DNA of 64,000 bases, taken from the NCBI GenBank assembly GCA_002412885.1, contig DHVX01000062.1:33746-97745 (forward strand), in the 5' to 3' direction. A program made the translations under genes and the position numbers. The notes under the pieces were generated by a model. That model was given only the letters and a program-made list of their open reading frames with translations, ran no database searches and was not told where the DNA came from. This DNA is from Bacteroidales bacterium UBA5197 (GTDB taxonomy: Bacteria; Bacteroidota; Bacteroidia; Bacteroidales; Lentimicrobiaceae). Positions within the stretch are counted from its first letter, which is position 1. The number at the start of each line of letters is the position of its first letter. This document shows, one piece after another, positions 1 to 8,667 of this stretch.

Positions 1-469
1 GGATGTCGGATGTGGGATGTGGGATATGGGAAGTCAGATGTCGGATGTCAGTGACCTAACAAGTTTTCTTCAATCTTGTTAGGTCTTCTTTTATTGATTC
101 CGGATGTCGGAAGCCAGATTTACCTTCGGTGAGCTCCGCTTCGCTTCGGTTCGGATGTCAGATGTCAGATGTCAGATGTCGGATGTCTGATGTTCAGATG
201 TCAGTGACCTAACAAGTTTTCTTCAATCTTGTTAGGTCTTCTTCTATTGATTCCGGATGTCGGAACCCAGATTTACCTTCGGTGAGCTCCGCTTCGGTTC
301 GGATGTCGAAGGTCGGATGTCTGAGTTTTAGAAATTGGAAATTGGAAATTGGAAATTCCCTCTTCCCCTTGTCTCCCCATCTCCTTGTCCCCTTGTCCGA
401 ATCACGTCCCTCCCTTTTAATTCTCTGCGACATAAAATCGCATCTCAAACCTGATTACATTTGCACCCT
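1..469. repeat. Repeat-rich spacer with a duplicated ~105-bp unit and GGATGTC-type short repeats
   Basis: This leading non-coding stretch is made of degenerate short repeats of the type GGATGTC/AGATGTC (about 1-50 and 150-200) and two copies of a longer unit, at about 48-160 and 201-306. The copies are nearly identical, differing by a few substitutions and a short indel in the CTTCGCTTCGG part. Each copy carries a perfect hairpin of 11-bp arms, GACCTAACAAG / CTTGTTAGGTC (53-63 with 75-85, and 206-216 with 228-238), followed by a T-rich run. Around 330-357 there is a short array of GAAATTG units. The small open frames here are composed of repeat and show no protein character. The hairpins could terminate a gene lying left of the window. 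Confidence 0.75.
456..463 (+). promoter_or_regulatory. Putative -7 promoter box TACATTTG just before the exonuclease gene
   Basis: The octamer matches the Bacteroidota TAnnTTTG -7 consensus. It ends only 6 nt before the ATG at 470, so transcription would begin at or very near the start codon. No clear -33 TTTG is seen at the usual distance, so the site is tentative. Confidence 0.4.
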
Positions 470-1828
470 ATGTACGCTGTAATTGATGTTGAAACCACTG
501 GCGGAAGTTTTGTTAATGAAAGATTGACTGAAATTGCCGTTTACATTCATGATGGAACTCAGATTATTGATGAGTTCAGTACCTTGCTTAACCCTGAGCA
601 ACCCATCCCTTATATGATAACCCGTATAACCGGCATCAATGATGAAATGGTTGCCAATGCGCCACGGTTTTGCGAAGTCGCCAAACGGATTGTTGAAATG
701 ACCGAAGGAACAACCTTTGTCGGTCACAATGCTTCGTTCGACTATAATTTTATCAGGCACGAATTTAAACGCCTGGGCTACAACTACCGCCGCCCAACAC
801 TCTGCACAGTAAAAATGAGTCGCAAAATCATTCCCGGAATGCAGTCATACAGCCTCGGAAAGCTCTGCGGTGAGTTGGGAATAGTTGTCGAAAACCGCCA
901 CCGTGCTGCCGGCGATGCCCTTGCAACCACCCGGCTTCTTGAACTGCTTCTGCAGACCGACCGACCGGCAATTGAAAAACAATCGGGACTCTCCATTCCC
1001 GAAATCATCAAAGAAGTACCCGAAGAAACCGGTGTGTATTACCTGCATGATGAACAAGGCAGTATCATCTACATCGGCAAAAGCAACAATATGTTTGAGC
1101 GTTTGCTGCAGCATTTTCGCAACAGTGATACACACAAAGCAGTTGAAATGCGTAACAGAACCGCTTCGGTAAGCTTTGAGCAAACCGGCAGCGAACTTCT
1201 GGCACTGTTGCTCGAATCGGATGAAATCAAAAAGCACAAACCCATTTTCAACCGGGCACAGCGGCGCTCCATATTCAGTTACGGCTTGTTTGAGTTTACC
1301 GATGAAAACGGCTACCGAAACCTGCAGGTGGGTCATCAACTCAATGGTCAGCAAGCCATTACTTCATTTACATCAGCCGATCATGGCCGCAACTATCTTT
1401 ATGGAGTTGTCGATAAATTTGAACTTTGTCAGAAACTTTGCGGACTCTACGATACCAGCGGAGCTTGCTTTCACCACAGCATAAAACAGTGCCGCGGCGC
1501 CTGCATCGGACAAGAGTCGCCCGAACTTTACAACCGCCGGGTGGATGCTGCCATCAGACTTTCAGGATTTATGCAACCCGATTTTTATATCGTTGACAAA
1601 GGCCGGAGCAAAGAAGAAGCTGCGATTGTAAAAATTGCAGGCGGATCTTACTGTGGATTTGGTTTTATCGACACTTCTTCAGGCATTGACACTATGGTGC
1701 TTAATTCTTGTATTAAATCTTACAAGGACAACCGGGATACGCGCCAGATAATTCAGACATACCTGAAGAAAAATCCCAGAACCAGAATCATTAAAATCAG
1801 TGATATCCCTCCTGAAAATGTGTTCTGA
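470..1828 (+). CDS. DnaQ-like 3'-5' exonuclease fused to a GIY-YIG nuclease domain
   Basis: Two nuclease modules sit in one protein of 452 residues. The N-terminus is a DEDDh exonuclease of the DNA polymerase III epsilon type: D6 and E8 in the first motif, D91 in SFDYNF, and H144 with D149 in HRAAGD. Residues about 186-215 form a GIY-YIG domain (GVYYL, then YIG at 201-203, with an arginine at 211), as in the N-terminus of UvrC and in Cho. The C-terminal third keeps a Cys-rich stretch like that around the UvrC/Cho region. The family is common in Bacteroidota and is usually annotated as an exonuclease/polymerase III epsilon protein; a role in repair is inferred. I chose the ATG at 470 over an in-frame TTG at 461 because it starts directly on the conserved strand (MYAVIDVETTG) and TTG would lie inside the putative -7 box. 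Confidence 0.88.
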   Translation: MYAVIDVETTGGSFVNERLTEIAVYIHDGTQIIDEFSTLLNPEQPIPYMITRITGINDEMVANAPRFCEVAKRIVEMTEGTTFVGHNASFDYNFIRHEFKRLGYNYRRPTLCTVKMSRKIIPGMQSYSLGKLCGELGIVVENRHRAAGDALATTRLLELLLQTDRPAIEKQSGLSIPEIIKEVPEETGVYYLHDEQGSIIYIGKSNNMFERLLQHFRNSDTHKAVEMRNRTASVSFEQTGSELLALLLESDEIKKHKPIFNRAQRRSIFSYGLFEFTDENGYRNLQVGHQLNGQQAITSFTSADHGRNYLYGVVDKFELCQKLCGLYDTSGACFHHSIKQCRGACIGQESPELYNRRVDAAIRLSGFMQPDFYIVDKGRSKEEAAIVKIAGGSYCGFGFIDTSSGIDTMVLNSCIKSYKDNRDTRQIIQTYLKKNPRTRIIKISDIPPENVF

Positions 1829-1837
1829 AAATCAGAG

Positions 1838-3280
1838 ATGCAAAATACCTTTAAAAACCAATTCTCTAATCTTGTGCTAATGTTAAAATCAGCATTTTTT
1901 CGATTTGCGATGCTTGCAATTTCGCTTATTGCATTTTCCTGTGTCTCAGTTAAAGTAGAAAAACCAGCAGAAACCTACCTGCCGGAAGTTGTAAGACCAA
2001 AATCTTCAGTTATTGGTTTTACAGCTGAAGCCAGACTCAGCGACATTCAGAAAGAACTGAACCGCCAGTTTACAGGTCTTGTTTATGATGACAACAGCCT
2101 TGATAACAATGGTGGTGACAACCTTATGGTAAAAGCATGGAAACAAAGCGACATCGCACTCACAATGAAGGAAAATGTAATCATATACCGGGTTCCGCTC
2201 AGGTTATGGATTAAGGCCGGATTCAAAACCACTCAATTGGGCATAACACTTTCTGATTATCGCGAAGTCAGCGGAGCATTGGCCATGATGTTTCGCACAA
2301 GTGTGACATTAAACCCCGACTGGACATTAAGCACCAAAACAGAAACTACAGGTTATGAATGGATTACAGAGCCCGTGGTAAAAATAGCTGGCATTAATGT
2401 GCCTGTGAAGTTTGTTGCCGACCTTATCCTGCAAAAGAATCTCAAAACCATGAGCAGCAGCATCGATGAAAGTGTAAAGGAATACCTCGACCTGAAACCA
2501 CATGCAATACAGGCCTGGAAATCGCTTAACCAACCGATAAGCCTGAACGATGAATATAAAGTCTGGCTCAGCATCGAAACTTCTGAATTTTTCTCATCTC
2601 CCATTACTGCGTCCAATGGCATCATCCGCATACAAAGCGGTGTAAAATCAGTGATTGAGACCTCCGTAGGTCAGAAACCAGCAACCAAAGCACCCGGGCC
2701 GCTGCCGGGACTTCAGATCAGCAGTTTAATTCAGGAGGGGATGGTGGTAAATGCTTCGCTGGATATCCCTTTTGAAGAAATCAACGGGCAGGCTTCAAAA
2801 TTCCTTGTCGGGCAAAGCTTCAGTCAGGGCAAACGAACCGTTAAAATTGAGGCTATAAATATTTACGGAAGTAAGGGCAAACTGGTTGCAGAAACCAAAT
2901 TATCGGGCAGCTTTAAAGGAACCATTTATTTCAGTGGAATTCCGGCTTTCAATGCCACAGATTCAACCCTATTTCTGAAGGATTTCGATTATGACATTTC
3001 CACCCGGAATTTACTTGTTAAATCGGCTGCATGGCTTTACCAGGGCGGTTTCCGGAATATGATGGCAAAGGAAATGGTTTGGCCGATGGCATCTGATATA
3101 AAAATGATGTACGGCGAAATCAACAATACCCTCAAATCATACAGACTTGCCGATGGAGTTACCCTGAAAGGCCAGGTGAGCCGGCTTACCATGGATGAAA
3201 TTCTGATTACACCTTCCGGAGTAAAACCCTTTATCAGCAGCGAAGGCCGGATTAATGTTGTATTTTCAATAAAAAACTAA
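1838..3280 (+). CDS. DUF4403 family lipoprotein
   Basis: The protein of 480 residues resembles the DUF4403 family of Bacteroidota envelope proteins, whose function is unknown. The N-terminus has a hydrophobic stretch ending in AFSC, a lipoprotein-type signal, so the mature protein is probably membrane-anchored. An internal ATG at 1880 gives a more normal signal peptide (MLKSAFF...), so translation may start there instead of at 1838. The body has long beta-rich segments, and the pattern of two related halves is typical of the family. The gene starts 9 bp after the exonuclease and is probably co-transcribed with it. No catalytic motif is visible, and a lipid- or ligand-binding role would be only a guess. 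Confidence 0.8.
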   Translation: MQNTFKNQFSNLVLMLKSAFFRFAMLAISLIAFSCVSVKVEKPAETYLPEVVRPKSSVIGFTAEARLSDIQKELNRQFTGLVYDDNSLDNNGGDNLMVKAWKQSDIALTMKENVIIYRVPLRLWIKAGFKTTQLGITLSDYREVSGALAMMFRTSVTLNPDWTLSTKTETTGYEWITEPVVKIAGINVPVKFVADLILQKNLKTMSSSIDESVKEYLDLKPHAIQAWKSLNQPISLNDEYKVWLSIETSEFFSSPITASNGIIRIQSGVKSVIETSVGQKPATKAPGPLPGLQISSLIQEGMVVNASLDIPFEEINGQASKFLVGQSFSQGKRTVKIEAINIYGSKGKLVAETKLSGSFKGTIYFSGIPAFNATDSTLFLKDFDYDISTRNLLVKSAAWLYQGGFRNMMAKEMVWPMASDIKMMYGEINNTLKSYRLADGVTLKGQVSRLTMDEILITPSGVKPFISSEGRINVVFSIKN

Positions 3281-3283
3281 AGA

Positions 3284-3312
3284 GAAACCCCGGCCATTAC
3301 AACCAGGGTTTC
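3284..3312. terminator. Possible hairpin terminator between convergent genes
   Basis: GAAACCC (3284-3290) pairs with GGGTTTC (3306-3312), directly after the DUF4403 stop and before the 3' end of the convergent DUF2807 gene. There is no long T-run, so termination activity is uncertain. Confidence 0.35.
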
Positions 3313-3394
3313 CGAAGCATTAACCAAAAAAGCAGAATATTGCCGGTTCTATGAGATGACCTTCTCCTGTCCGGCCCTGAGATTAACAAGTATT

Positions 3395-4129
3395 TTAATT
3401 TACACGTATTACTTTGCCTGATCCCGAAATGCGGCTGTCAACAGAAGGGAAACCGCGGTAATAAACGCTGCCGCTTCCGCTGATGCGGGCTTTGAGAAAT
3501 TCTTCAACGCTTACTTCGGTTTTACCTGATCCGCTGATGTTTACGTCAGCCGTTTCACTTAGCAAACCAAATGCGTAAATGTCTCCTGATCCCGAAACAG
3601 TAAATTCTTCGGTGATGGTAGTTCCTTCAAACCACATTTTACCGCTGCCCGATATTGATGCCCTCACCGTATTTGCAACCACCGCCACATCAACATTGCC
3701 TGAACCTGAAACACTTATATCGAATACATCGGTTACAATCGGTGTTTCAGAATAGAGGTTCACTGATCCCGATAAGCGGATGGTATTAAACATTGCGCTT
3801 GAAATGTATATTTTAATGGGTTCATGGCGACCCAGGCCCACTCCGTTTTCAAGTTTGATTTTCAGCTCACTTCCGCTAACATAAGTCTCAATCACATCAA
3901 GAACATTGGACTGGGCTTCTATGGTAACATCTTTTGCCAGACTCTGATAAATGTAAACATCGGCAGGAATTGAAACAGAAATATCGCGGTGAATAGGAAC
4001 ATCACGTGTTTCGCTGTATGTTGGGCCGGTTCCCCGGATGTTGTTCCACCCATCACCTTCGCATGATGAAAGGAGTAAAACAATAGCCATCAGCGGCAAT
4101 AAGTAGCGTAGAGTTTTGAGAGATTTCAT
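3395..4129 (-). CDS. DUF2807 (GIN domain) lipoprotein
   Basis: This 244-residue protein begins with a lipoprotein signal (LLLSSC, lipid-modified Cys23). It then carries the head-GIN/DUF2807 auto-adhesin fold, recognised by recurring short beta repeats of the type SGSGSV/SGSGKM/SGSGDI spaced about 20 residues apart from residue ~110 to the end. Such proteins form right-handed beta-solenoids on the cell envelope of Bacteroidota. Their biochemical role is not established. It is a single gene, convergent with the DUF4403 gene and separated from the upstream peptidase gene by a strong terminator, so it is probably transcribed on its own. Confidence 0.85.
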   Translation of the reverse strand: MKSLKTLRYLLPLMAIVLLLSSCEGDGWNNIRGTGPTYSETRDVPIHRDISVSIPADVYIYQSLAKDVTIEAQSNVLDVIETYVSGSELKIKLENGVGLGRHEPIKIYISSAMFNTIRLSGSVNLYSETPIVTDVFDISVSGSGNVDVAVVANTVRASISGSGKMWFEGTTITEEFTVSGSGDIYAFGLLSETADVNISGSGKTEVSVEEFLKARISGSGSVYYRGFPSVDSRISGSGKVIRVN

Positions 4130-4340
4130 GGTGAGTGTTTTTGATGGTGACTGGATTTTTTTGCTTAAGAAAATTTCGTGCCAGAAATTGACTTTTTAAC
4201 GATGCAAAATTGCAACGCAGAACAGTACTACACAAATGAAACCCGATGAAGTGCGTAAAAGTCTGGTTGAGAGGTGAGAATTAGCAGGTGAACCTGCAAG
4301 TTGGCTTTTGAAATTCGGCAAAAATGCTTTGAAAAATAAA

Positions 4341-4373
4341 AAAAAGCCGATCCCAATCAGGAATCGGCTTTTT
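4341..4373. terminator. Strong bidirectional intrinsic terminator
   Basis: The perfect 11-bp stem AAAAAGCCGAT (4341-4351) / ATCGGCTTTTT (4363-4373) has an A-tract on one side and a T-tract on the other. On the minus strand it lies about 20 bp after the stop of the metallopeptidase gene and should end that transcript. Confidence 0.85.
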
Positions 4374-4392
4374 AATGCCAATGAAAAACGCT

Positions 4393-6081
4393 CTAATTCA
4401 CAAACTGATCGGCATAATACTTTGCCGTAAGTTTTTCGCCGGTTGCATTTTCAATCATATCGTTCCAGTACATACGTGCACCGGGCTTAAATACCTTATT
4501 GGTCAAATACTGGCCGGCTTCCTTGTTTCCATAGAAACTCTGGTAGCGGAAATCATCCGACTTTACAATATTTGCGGTGATGTAATGGTTGAGTTGCGAT
4601 GCCAGTAGTTCTCCCAGCAGGTAATTGTGATAATAACATGGGAATGTGGCAACATGAATTTTCGTTGCCCAGTCGGGTTCATTGCGGCCTTCGGGGCGAC
4701 GGATCATCTGATACCTTTCCACCAGATCCCACCAAACCGCGTTCAGATCCTGCTCCGGGTTTTCGTACATGGCTTTTTCGAAGCGATACATTACCTGCGC
4801 CCAACGGCTGAATGTCAGCTGCTCAAGACGAAGCACACGGTATGTATCTTCCGCAATTTTTGTTTTTTCGGCTTCATCAATTAGTCCGAGGTCCATCATC
4901 CATTGCGGGTTTGAAGCCATACGACCAAAAATCATTGCAATTGATTCTGTGGTAAAGGTATGGGCTGGATTTCTTAAGCTGAAAGGCAAATCCCTGTCGA
5001 TATACTTATCATAAACCCCATGACCGAATTCATGCATCATGGTATTCATCCAGTTGTAATTGGGCTTGATGTTGCAAAGGATACGCACATCTCCGGCATT
5101 ATCAATATCAATGCAATAGGCGTGCTGGTTCTTCCCGGGTTTTTCATACAAATCGCTGACAGTAAGCATATCGTTGATTTCTAGGCCAATACTGGCATAA
5201 TAATCTGCTGTCAGTTTTTCAATGTTCTGCTCTTTGTAATACTTATCCAGGTCAACGCTGTAAATGGCAGGCGCTTCCTGAAAGAAACGGTTCTGATAAT
5301 GCCAGGGCATCAGCTCTTCTTTGCTGATTTTGAGTCGGTTGGCCAGATAGGTATCAATCTCCCCCTTTAAACCGGCAAAAGCATCGCGGGTAAGCAGATC
5401 GAGCTCATCGAATAGTTTGCTGATTTCATCGGGATTCTGCTCGCTAAGCTCAAGGCTCATTGCATGGTAGTTCTTAAATCCCAGACTGCCTGCGATTTCG
5501 TTGCGCAGTTTTACCAGTTCAATCACATCATTGGCAACAAAATAACCAATTTTTTTGTGACCTTCCCAGGCAGCACGGAGTTCGTCGCTGTTCACCGAAG
5601 TTTTCAGAATTTCTTCTACCTCATTGTCGCTGAGCTTATTGCCATTCACTTCTGCACGGAAATTTGAATACTTTTTTTCTACTTCAACTTCCATTTTGAT
5701 TCGTTTGGCCAAAAGTACAGTATCAATCTGATTGCTCAGATAAGCGGTGTAAAGTACTTCGAGTTGGCGTTGGAGCAAAGTGTCCTTTACCGCATCTGAA
5801 TCCTTGATTTTTTTGAGAATCTCAAAATCTTCCTTGCTGGTGTAAATACTGCTTACCTGCACCTGCAGTTTTTCTGATTTTGAATAATCCTCATCTTTTC
5901 CTGAAATTGAGGCATTCCAGTAAGCGATGGCAGCTTCTTTCTGGAGGGGTTCAACTTTCGCTTCCCAGCCCGAGATAAAAGTTTTGAGTTCCTGTTCCAT
6001 TTTTTCGGTTTTGTTGCTGCATCCGGTAACCATCACAATAGCAATGGATAAAGGCAGCAGAATTTTAATGCGCTGTTTCAT
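4393..6081 (-). CDS. M2-like zinc metallopeptidase lipoprotein
   Basis: The protein of 562 residues starts with a lipoprotein signal (MVTGC, Cys21). The zinc-binding motif HEFGH lies at 350-354 and a probable third ligand, Glu379, in TTES about 25 residues downstream. This gluzincin layout, the mostly alpha-helical body and the length fit peptidyl-dipeptidases of the M2 (angiotensin-converting-enzyme-like) group or the related M3 oligopeptidases. It likely trims short peptides at the cell surface or in the periplasm. The gene stands alone, with a terminator downstream and 69 bp to cysS upstream. M2 versus M3 cannot be decided firmly by eye. Confidence 0.82.
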   Translation of the reverse strand: MKQRIKILLPLSIAIVMVTGCSNKTEKMEQELKTFISGWEAKVEPLQKEAAIAYWNASISGKDEDYSKSEKLQVQVSSIYTSKEDFEILKKIKDSDAVKDTLLQRQLEVLYTAYLSNQIDTVLLAKRIKMEVEVEKKYSNFRAEVNGNKLSDNEVEEILKTSVNSDELRAAWEGHKKIGYFVANDVIELVKLRNEIAGSLGFKNYHAMSLELSEQNPDEISKLFDELDLLTRDAFAGLKGEIDTYLANRLKISKEELMPWHYQNRFFQEAPAIYSVDLDKYYKEQNIEKLTADYYASIGLEINDMLTVSDLYEKPGKNQHAYCIDIDNAGDVRILCNIKPNYNWMNTMMHEFGHGVYDKYIDRDLPFSLRNPAHTFTTESIAMIFGRMASNPQWMMDLGLIDEAEKTKIAEDTYRVLRLEQLTFSRWAQVMYRFEKAMYENPEQDLNAVWWDLVERYQMIRRPEGRNEPDWATKIHVATFPCYYHNYLLGELLASQLNHYITANIVKSDDFRYQSFYGNKEAGQYLTNKVFKPGARMYWNDMIENATGEKLTAKYYADQFVN

Positions 6082-6150
6082 ATTGTTGGATTAAGAGTGA
6101 TTGGGTTATCATGGAAAAATTGAGAATTGCCGAATGCTTGTTTCCTGCCA

Positions 6151-7620
6151 CTAATCCATTGTCCAGGTTGCGCCGTCTTTTGTATCTTTCACCGCGATGC
6201 CTGATTTTGCCAGTTCATCCCTGATTTTATCGGCAGTCGCAAAGTCTTTGGCCGATTTGGCATTTTTTCTGAGATCCAGAATCAGTCCCATCAGGTTTTC
6301 AACGGTTTCATTTCCTGCTGAAGTTGCTTCTTCGTGCTTCAGACCGAGTATGTCGCCCATAAAAGTATTGAAGGTTTCCCGTAGCAATTGAAGATCTGCT
6401 GCCGAAAGACTTTCTTTTCCATCTTTCACTGAATTGATGATCCTCACCGCCTCAAAAAGACTGGCAATCACCATAGGGCTGTTGAAATCATCGTTCATGG
6501 CTTCATAACAGCTGGCGCGGAGTGATGCAACATCGGCTGTCGATTTTTCAGAAGCCGTAAGTTTATCAAGGGTCAGCCATGCATTCATCAGCCGTACAAG
6601 TCCCTTTTCGGCGCCCTGCAATGCTTCGTTCGAGAAATCGAGGGTGCTGCGATATTGTGCCTGAAGAACAAAGAACCTGATGGTCATCGGGCTGTAAGCC
6701 TGGGTAAGCGATTTATGATCTCCGCTGAAAAATTCGTTGAGCGTGATAAAATTGCCCAATGATTTCCCCATTTTCTGCCCGTTGATGGTGATCATATTGT
6801 TGTGCATCCAGTATTTCACAGGTTCGGTGTGATTGGCTGCCACACTTTGTGCAATTTCAGACTCATGATGAGGGAAAAGTAAATCCATTCCTCCTCCATG
6901 AATATCGAATCTTTCGCCAAGATATCGGGCGCTCATGGCAGAACACTCCAGATGCCATCCGGGGAAACCGTCGCTCCAGCGCGAAGGCCAGCGCATAATG
7001 TGCTCCGGCTGAGCTTTTTTCCACAGCGCGAAATCAAAGGGATTGCGTTTTTCGTCTTGTCCTTCCAGGTCGCGGGTGTTGGTCATCAGATCTTCAAGCA
7101 CACGACCCGAAAGTTTGCCATAATGGTATTGTTTGTTGTATTTTTCAACATCAAAATAAACGGAGCCATTGCTTTCATAAGCCATGCCCGATTCAAAAAT
7201 ACCATCGATCATGCTCATTTGCTCAATGATGTGTCCCGATGCCCGCGGCTCAATGCTGGGGCTAAGCACATTAAGCTGCTCCATGTTTTTATGATAGCGT
7301 TCCGTGAAGTATTGCACCACTTCCATGGGTTCGAGCTGTTCGAGGCGTGCTTTTTTTGCAATTTTATCTTCTCCTGCATCAGCATCGTTTTCCAGATGTC
7401 CGACATCGGTAATGTTGCGCACATAGCGCACTTTGTAACCCAGATGCTTCAGGTAGCGGAAAACAAGATCGAATGTAATCGCTGGGCGTGCATGACCCAG
7501 ATGTCCATCGCCGTAAACCGTTGGCCCGCAAACATACATGCCCACATGAGGAGCATTGATGGGTTCAAACAATTCTTTTTTCCGGCTGAGGGTATTGTAG
7601 AGAAATAACTTGTTTTCCAT
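6151..7620 (-). CDS. cysS: Cysteinyl-tRNA synthetase
   Basis: This class I aminoacyl-tRNA synthetase charges tRNA-Cys with cysteine in the cytoplasm. The HIGH motif reads HLGH at 40-43, preceded by the zinc-ligand cysteine in YVCGPTVY (Cys31). The KMSKS motif reads KMGKS within GQKMGKSLGN. GWHLECSAM and GGGMDLLFPHHESEIAQ carry other zinc and active-site residues typical of CysS. The length of 489 residues is normal. The start is supported by a TAnnTTTG box on the same strand at 7645-7638, with an expected transcript start about 11 nt upstream of the ATG. Confidence 0.97.
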   Translation of the reverse strand: MENKLFLYNTLSRKKELFEPINAPHVGMYVCGPTVYGDGHLGHARPAITFDLVFRYLKHLGYKVRYVRNITDVGHLENDADAGEDKIAKKARLEQLEPMEVVQYFTERYHKNMEQLNVLSPSIEPRASGHIIEQMSMIDGIFESGMAYESNGSVYFDVEKYNKQYHYGKLSGRVLEDLMTNTRDLEGQDEKRNPFDFALWKKAQPEHIMRWPSRWSDGFPGWHLECSAMSARYLGERFDIHGGGMDLLFPHHESEIAQSVAANHTEPVKYWMHNNMITINGQKMGKSLGNFITLNEFFSGDHKSLTQAYSPMTIRFFVLQAQYRSTLDFSNEALQGAEKGLVRLMNAWLTLDKLTASEKSTADVASLRASCYEAMNDDFNSPMVIASLFEAVRIINSVKDGKESLSAADLQLLRETFNTFMGDILGLKHEEATSAGNETVENLMGLILDLRKNAKSAKDFATADKIRDELAKSGIAVKDTKDGATWTMD

Positions 7621-7637
7621 TAAGGTAATATTTACTG

Positions 7638-7645
7638 CAAAATTA
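7638..7645 (-). promoter_or_regulatory. Putative -7 box of the cysS promoter
   Basis: On the minus strand the octamer TAATTTTG fits TAnnTTTG and lies 18 nt upstream of the cysS start codon. No convincing -33 element is visible. Confidence 0.45.
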
Positions 7646-7685
7646 TTAAAATCTCAGGAATAGACCGGTTAAAGATGACAATGGT

Positions 7686-8603
7686 TTATTCTGTCTGAAT
7701 CTCTTCAACCGGACGGGTCCGATAAGTCAGATACAAAATCAGAACACATGCCAGAACCGAAATCACCACTGCAATCCATGATCCGAAATCGGCCAATTCA
7801 TCTAAGCCAACATCAATGATTTTATTCACCGAGAGCCACGAAACCACTACAACGGTTCCGTTATTTACCAGATGTGCCAGCATCGGCACCCAAACAGAAC
7901 CTGACCATACAAAAAGGTAGCCTAACACAAGGCCAAGAGCGAACCGCGGTACAAATCCAAAAAACTGAAGATGAAAAGCACTGAATACAATCGCTGAAAT
8001 GATTACCGGCCAGTGTATTCCTTTAAACACTTTGCGCAGAATCCCTATCAAAGCGGAACGAAATAGCAACTCCTCCCCGATTGCCGGAAGTATTCCTATC
8101 ATCAAAAAGTTAATGATCAAATCCTTGTTCTCGCGGGCTTCCAAAAATTGCTTTGTGAGTCGGGTAGCGGTTTCTTCGGTATTTCGCATCCATTGCTCTA
8201 ATGATTTTAAAAATCCGGGCAAACTCATGCTTTCATTCCATTCAACCAAAAAATTAATGGTTGGTCCCGCCACTGCAATAATGAGAACCGCTGCAATCAG
8301 GTGTTTATAATCTGCTTTACGGAATCCCAGAAATTTATAACTGCTGCTGTGCACCAACAAACCGAAAATCAGCGGAGGCAAAATAAACATCCCTACCTGA
8401 CTGATCATCTGATAAGTACTCAAAAAATCAAGATTCAGACTTCCTGCCAAAGCACCTTCTGTAAGAACATCTGGTCCCCACACCAAAATGGAAACCACCG
8501 ATGCCAGCACAATGGAAAAAATGGTTCCTGCAAGCACCAATCCTATCAGTAACAATATTTGCCCGCCAGGTGATAATTTTGAGAAAAACGGTACTGCCTT
8601 CAT
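7686..8603 (-). CDS. CPBP-family intramembrane metalloprotease (CAAX protease-like)
   Basis: The 305-residue membrane protein has about seven to eight hydrophobic segments. It carries the hallmarks of the CPBP/Abi group of intramembrane glutamic/metalloproteases: EExxxR at 177-182 (GEELLFR), a His211 motif (FSAFHLQFFG) and a final HxxxN-type motif at 244-248 (AHLVNN). The substrate is unknown; bacterial relatives act in protein maturation or bacteriocin immunity. The frame is open up to 8876, but the extension would run antisense through the Dus gene and has no signal-like character. The start at 8603 (MKAVPFF) gives a short cytoplasmic tail before the first helix. The gene is divergent from the Dus gene across 64 bp. 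Confidence 0.87.
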   Translation of the reverse strand: MKAVPFFSKLSPGGQILLLIGLVLAGTIFSIVLASVVSILVWGPDVLTEGALAGSLNLDFLSTYQMISQVGMFILPPLIFGLLVHSSSYKFLGFRKADYKHLIAAVLIIAVAGPTINFLVEWNESMSLPGFLKSLEQWMRNTEETATRLTKQFLEARENKDLIINFLMIGILPAIGEELLFRSALIGILRKVFKGIHWPVIISAIVFSAFHLQFFGFVPRFALGLVLGYLFVWSGSVWVPMLAHLVNNGTVVVVSWLSVNKIIDVGLDELADFGSWIAVVISVLACVLILYLTYRTRPVEEIQTE

Positions 8604-8667
8604 GCCTTCATTATATTTCGTTATTTTGCGTGAAATTACAGAAAATACCAAAACATCAAAGTCAGGC

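Noticed and set aside
1..200. CRISPR-like appearance of GGATGTC repeats
   Set aside because: Repeat units are about 7-10 bp, degenerate and contiguous, without unique spacers or cas genes.
209..482. Short open frames on both strands in the left-edge repeat spacer
   Set aside because: They are made of repeat and low-complexity sequence and have no start signal or protein-like composition.
6898..7608. 236-residue plus-strand frame antisense to cysS
   Set aside because: It is a shadow of a strongly conserved gene, with no recognisable protein motifs.
8488..8667. N-terminal extension of the Dus frame
   Set aside because: It overlaps the divergent protease gene and does not look like the Dus family; the conserved barrel begins right after 8668.
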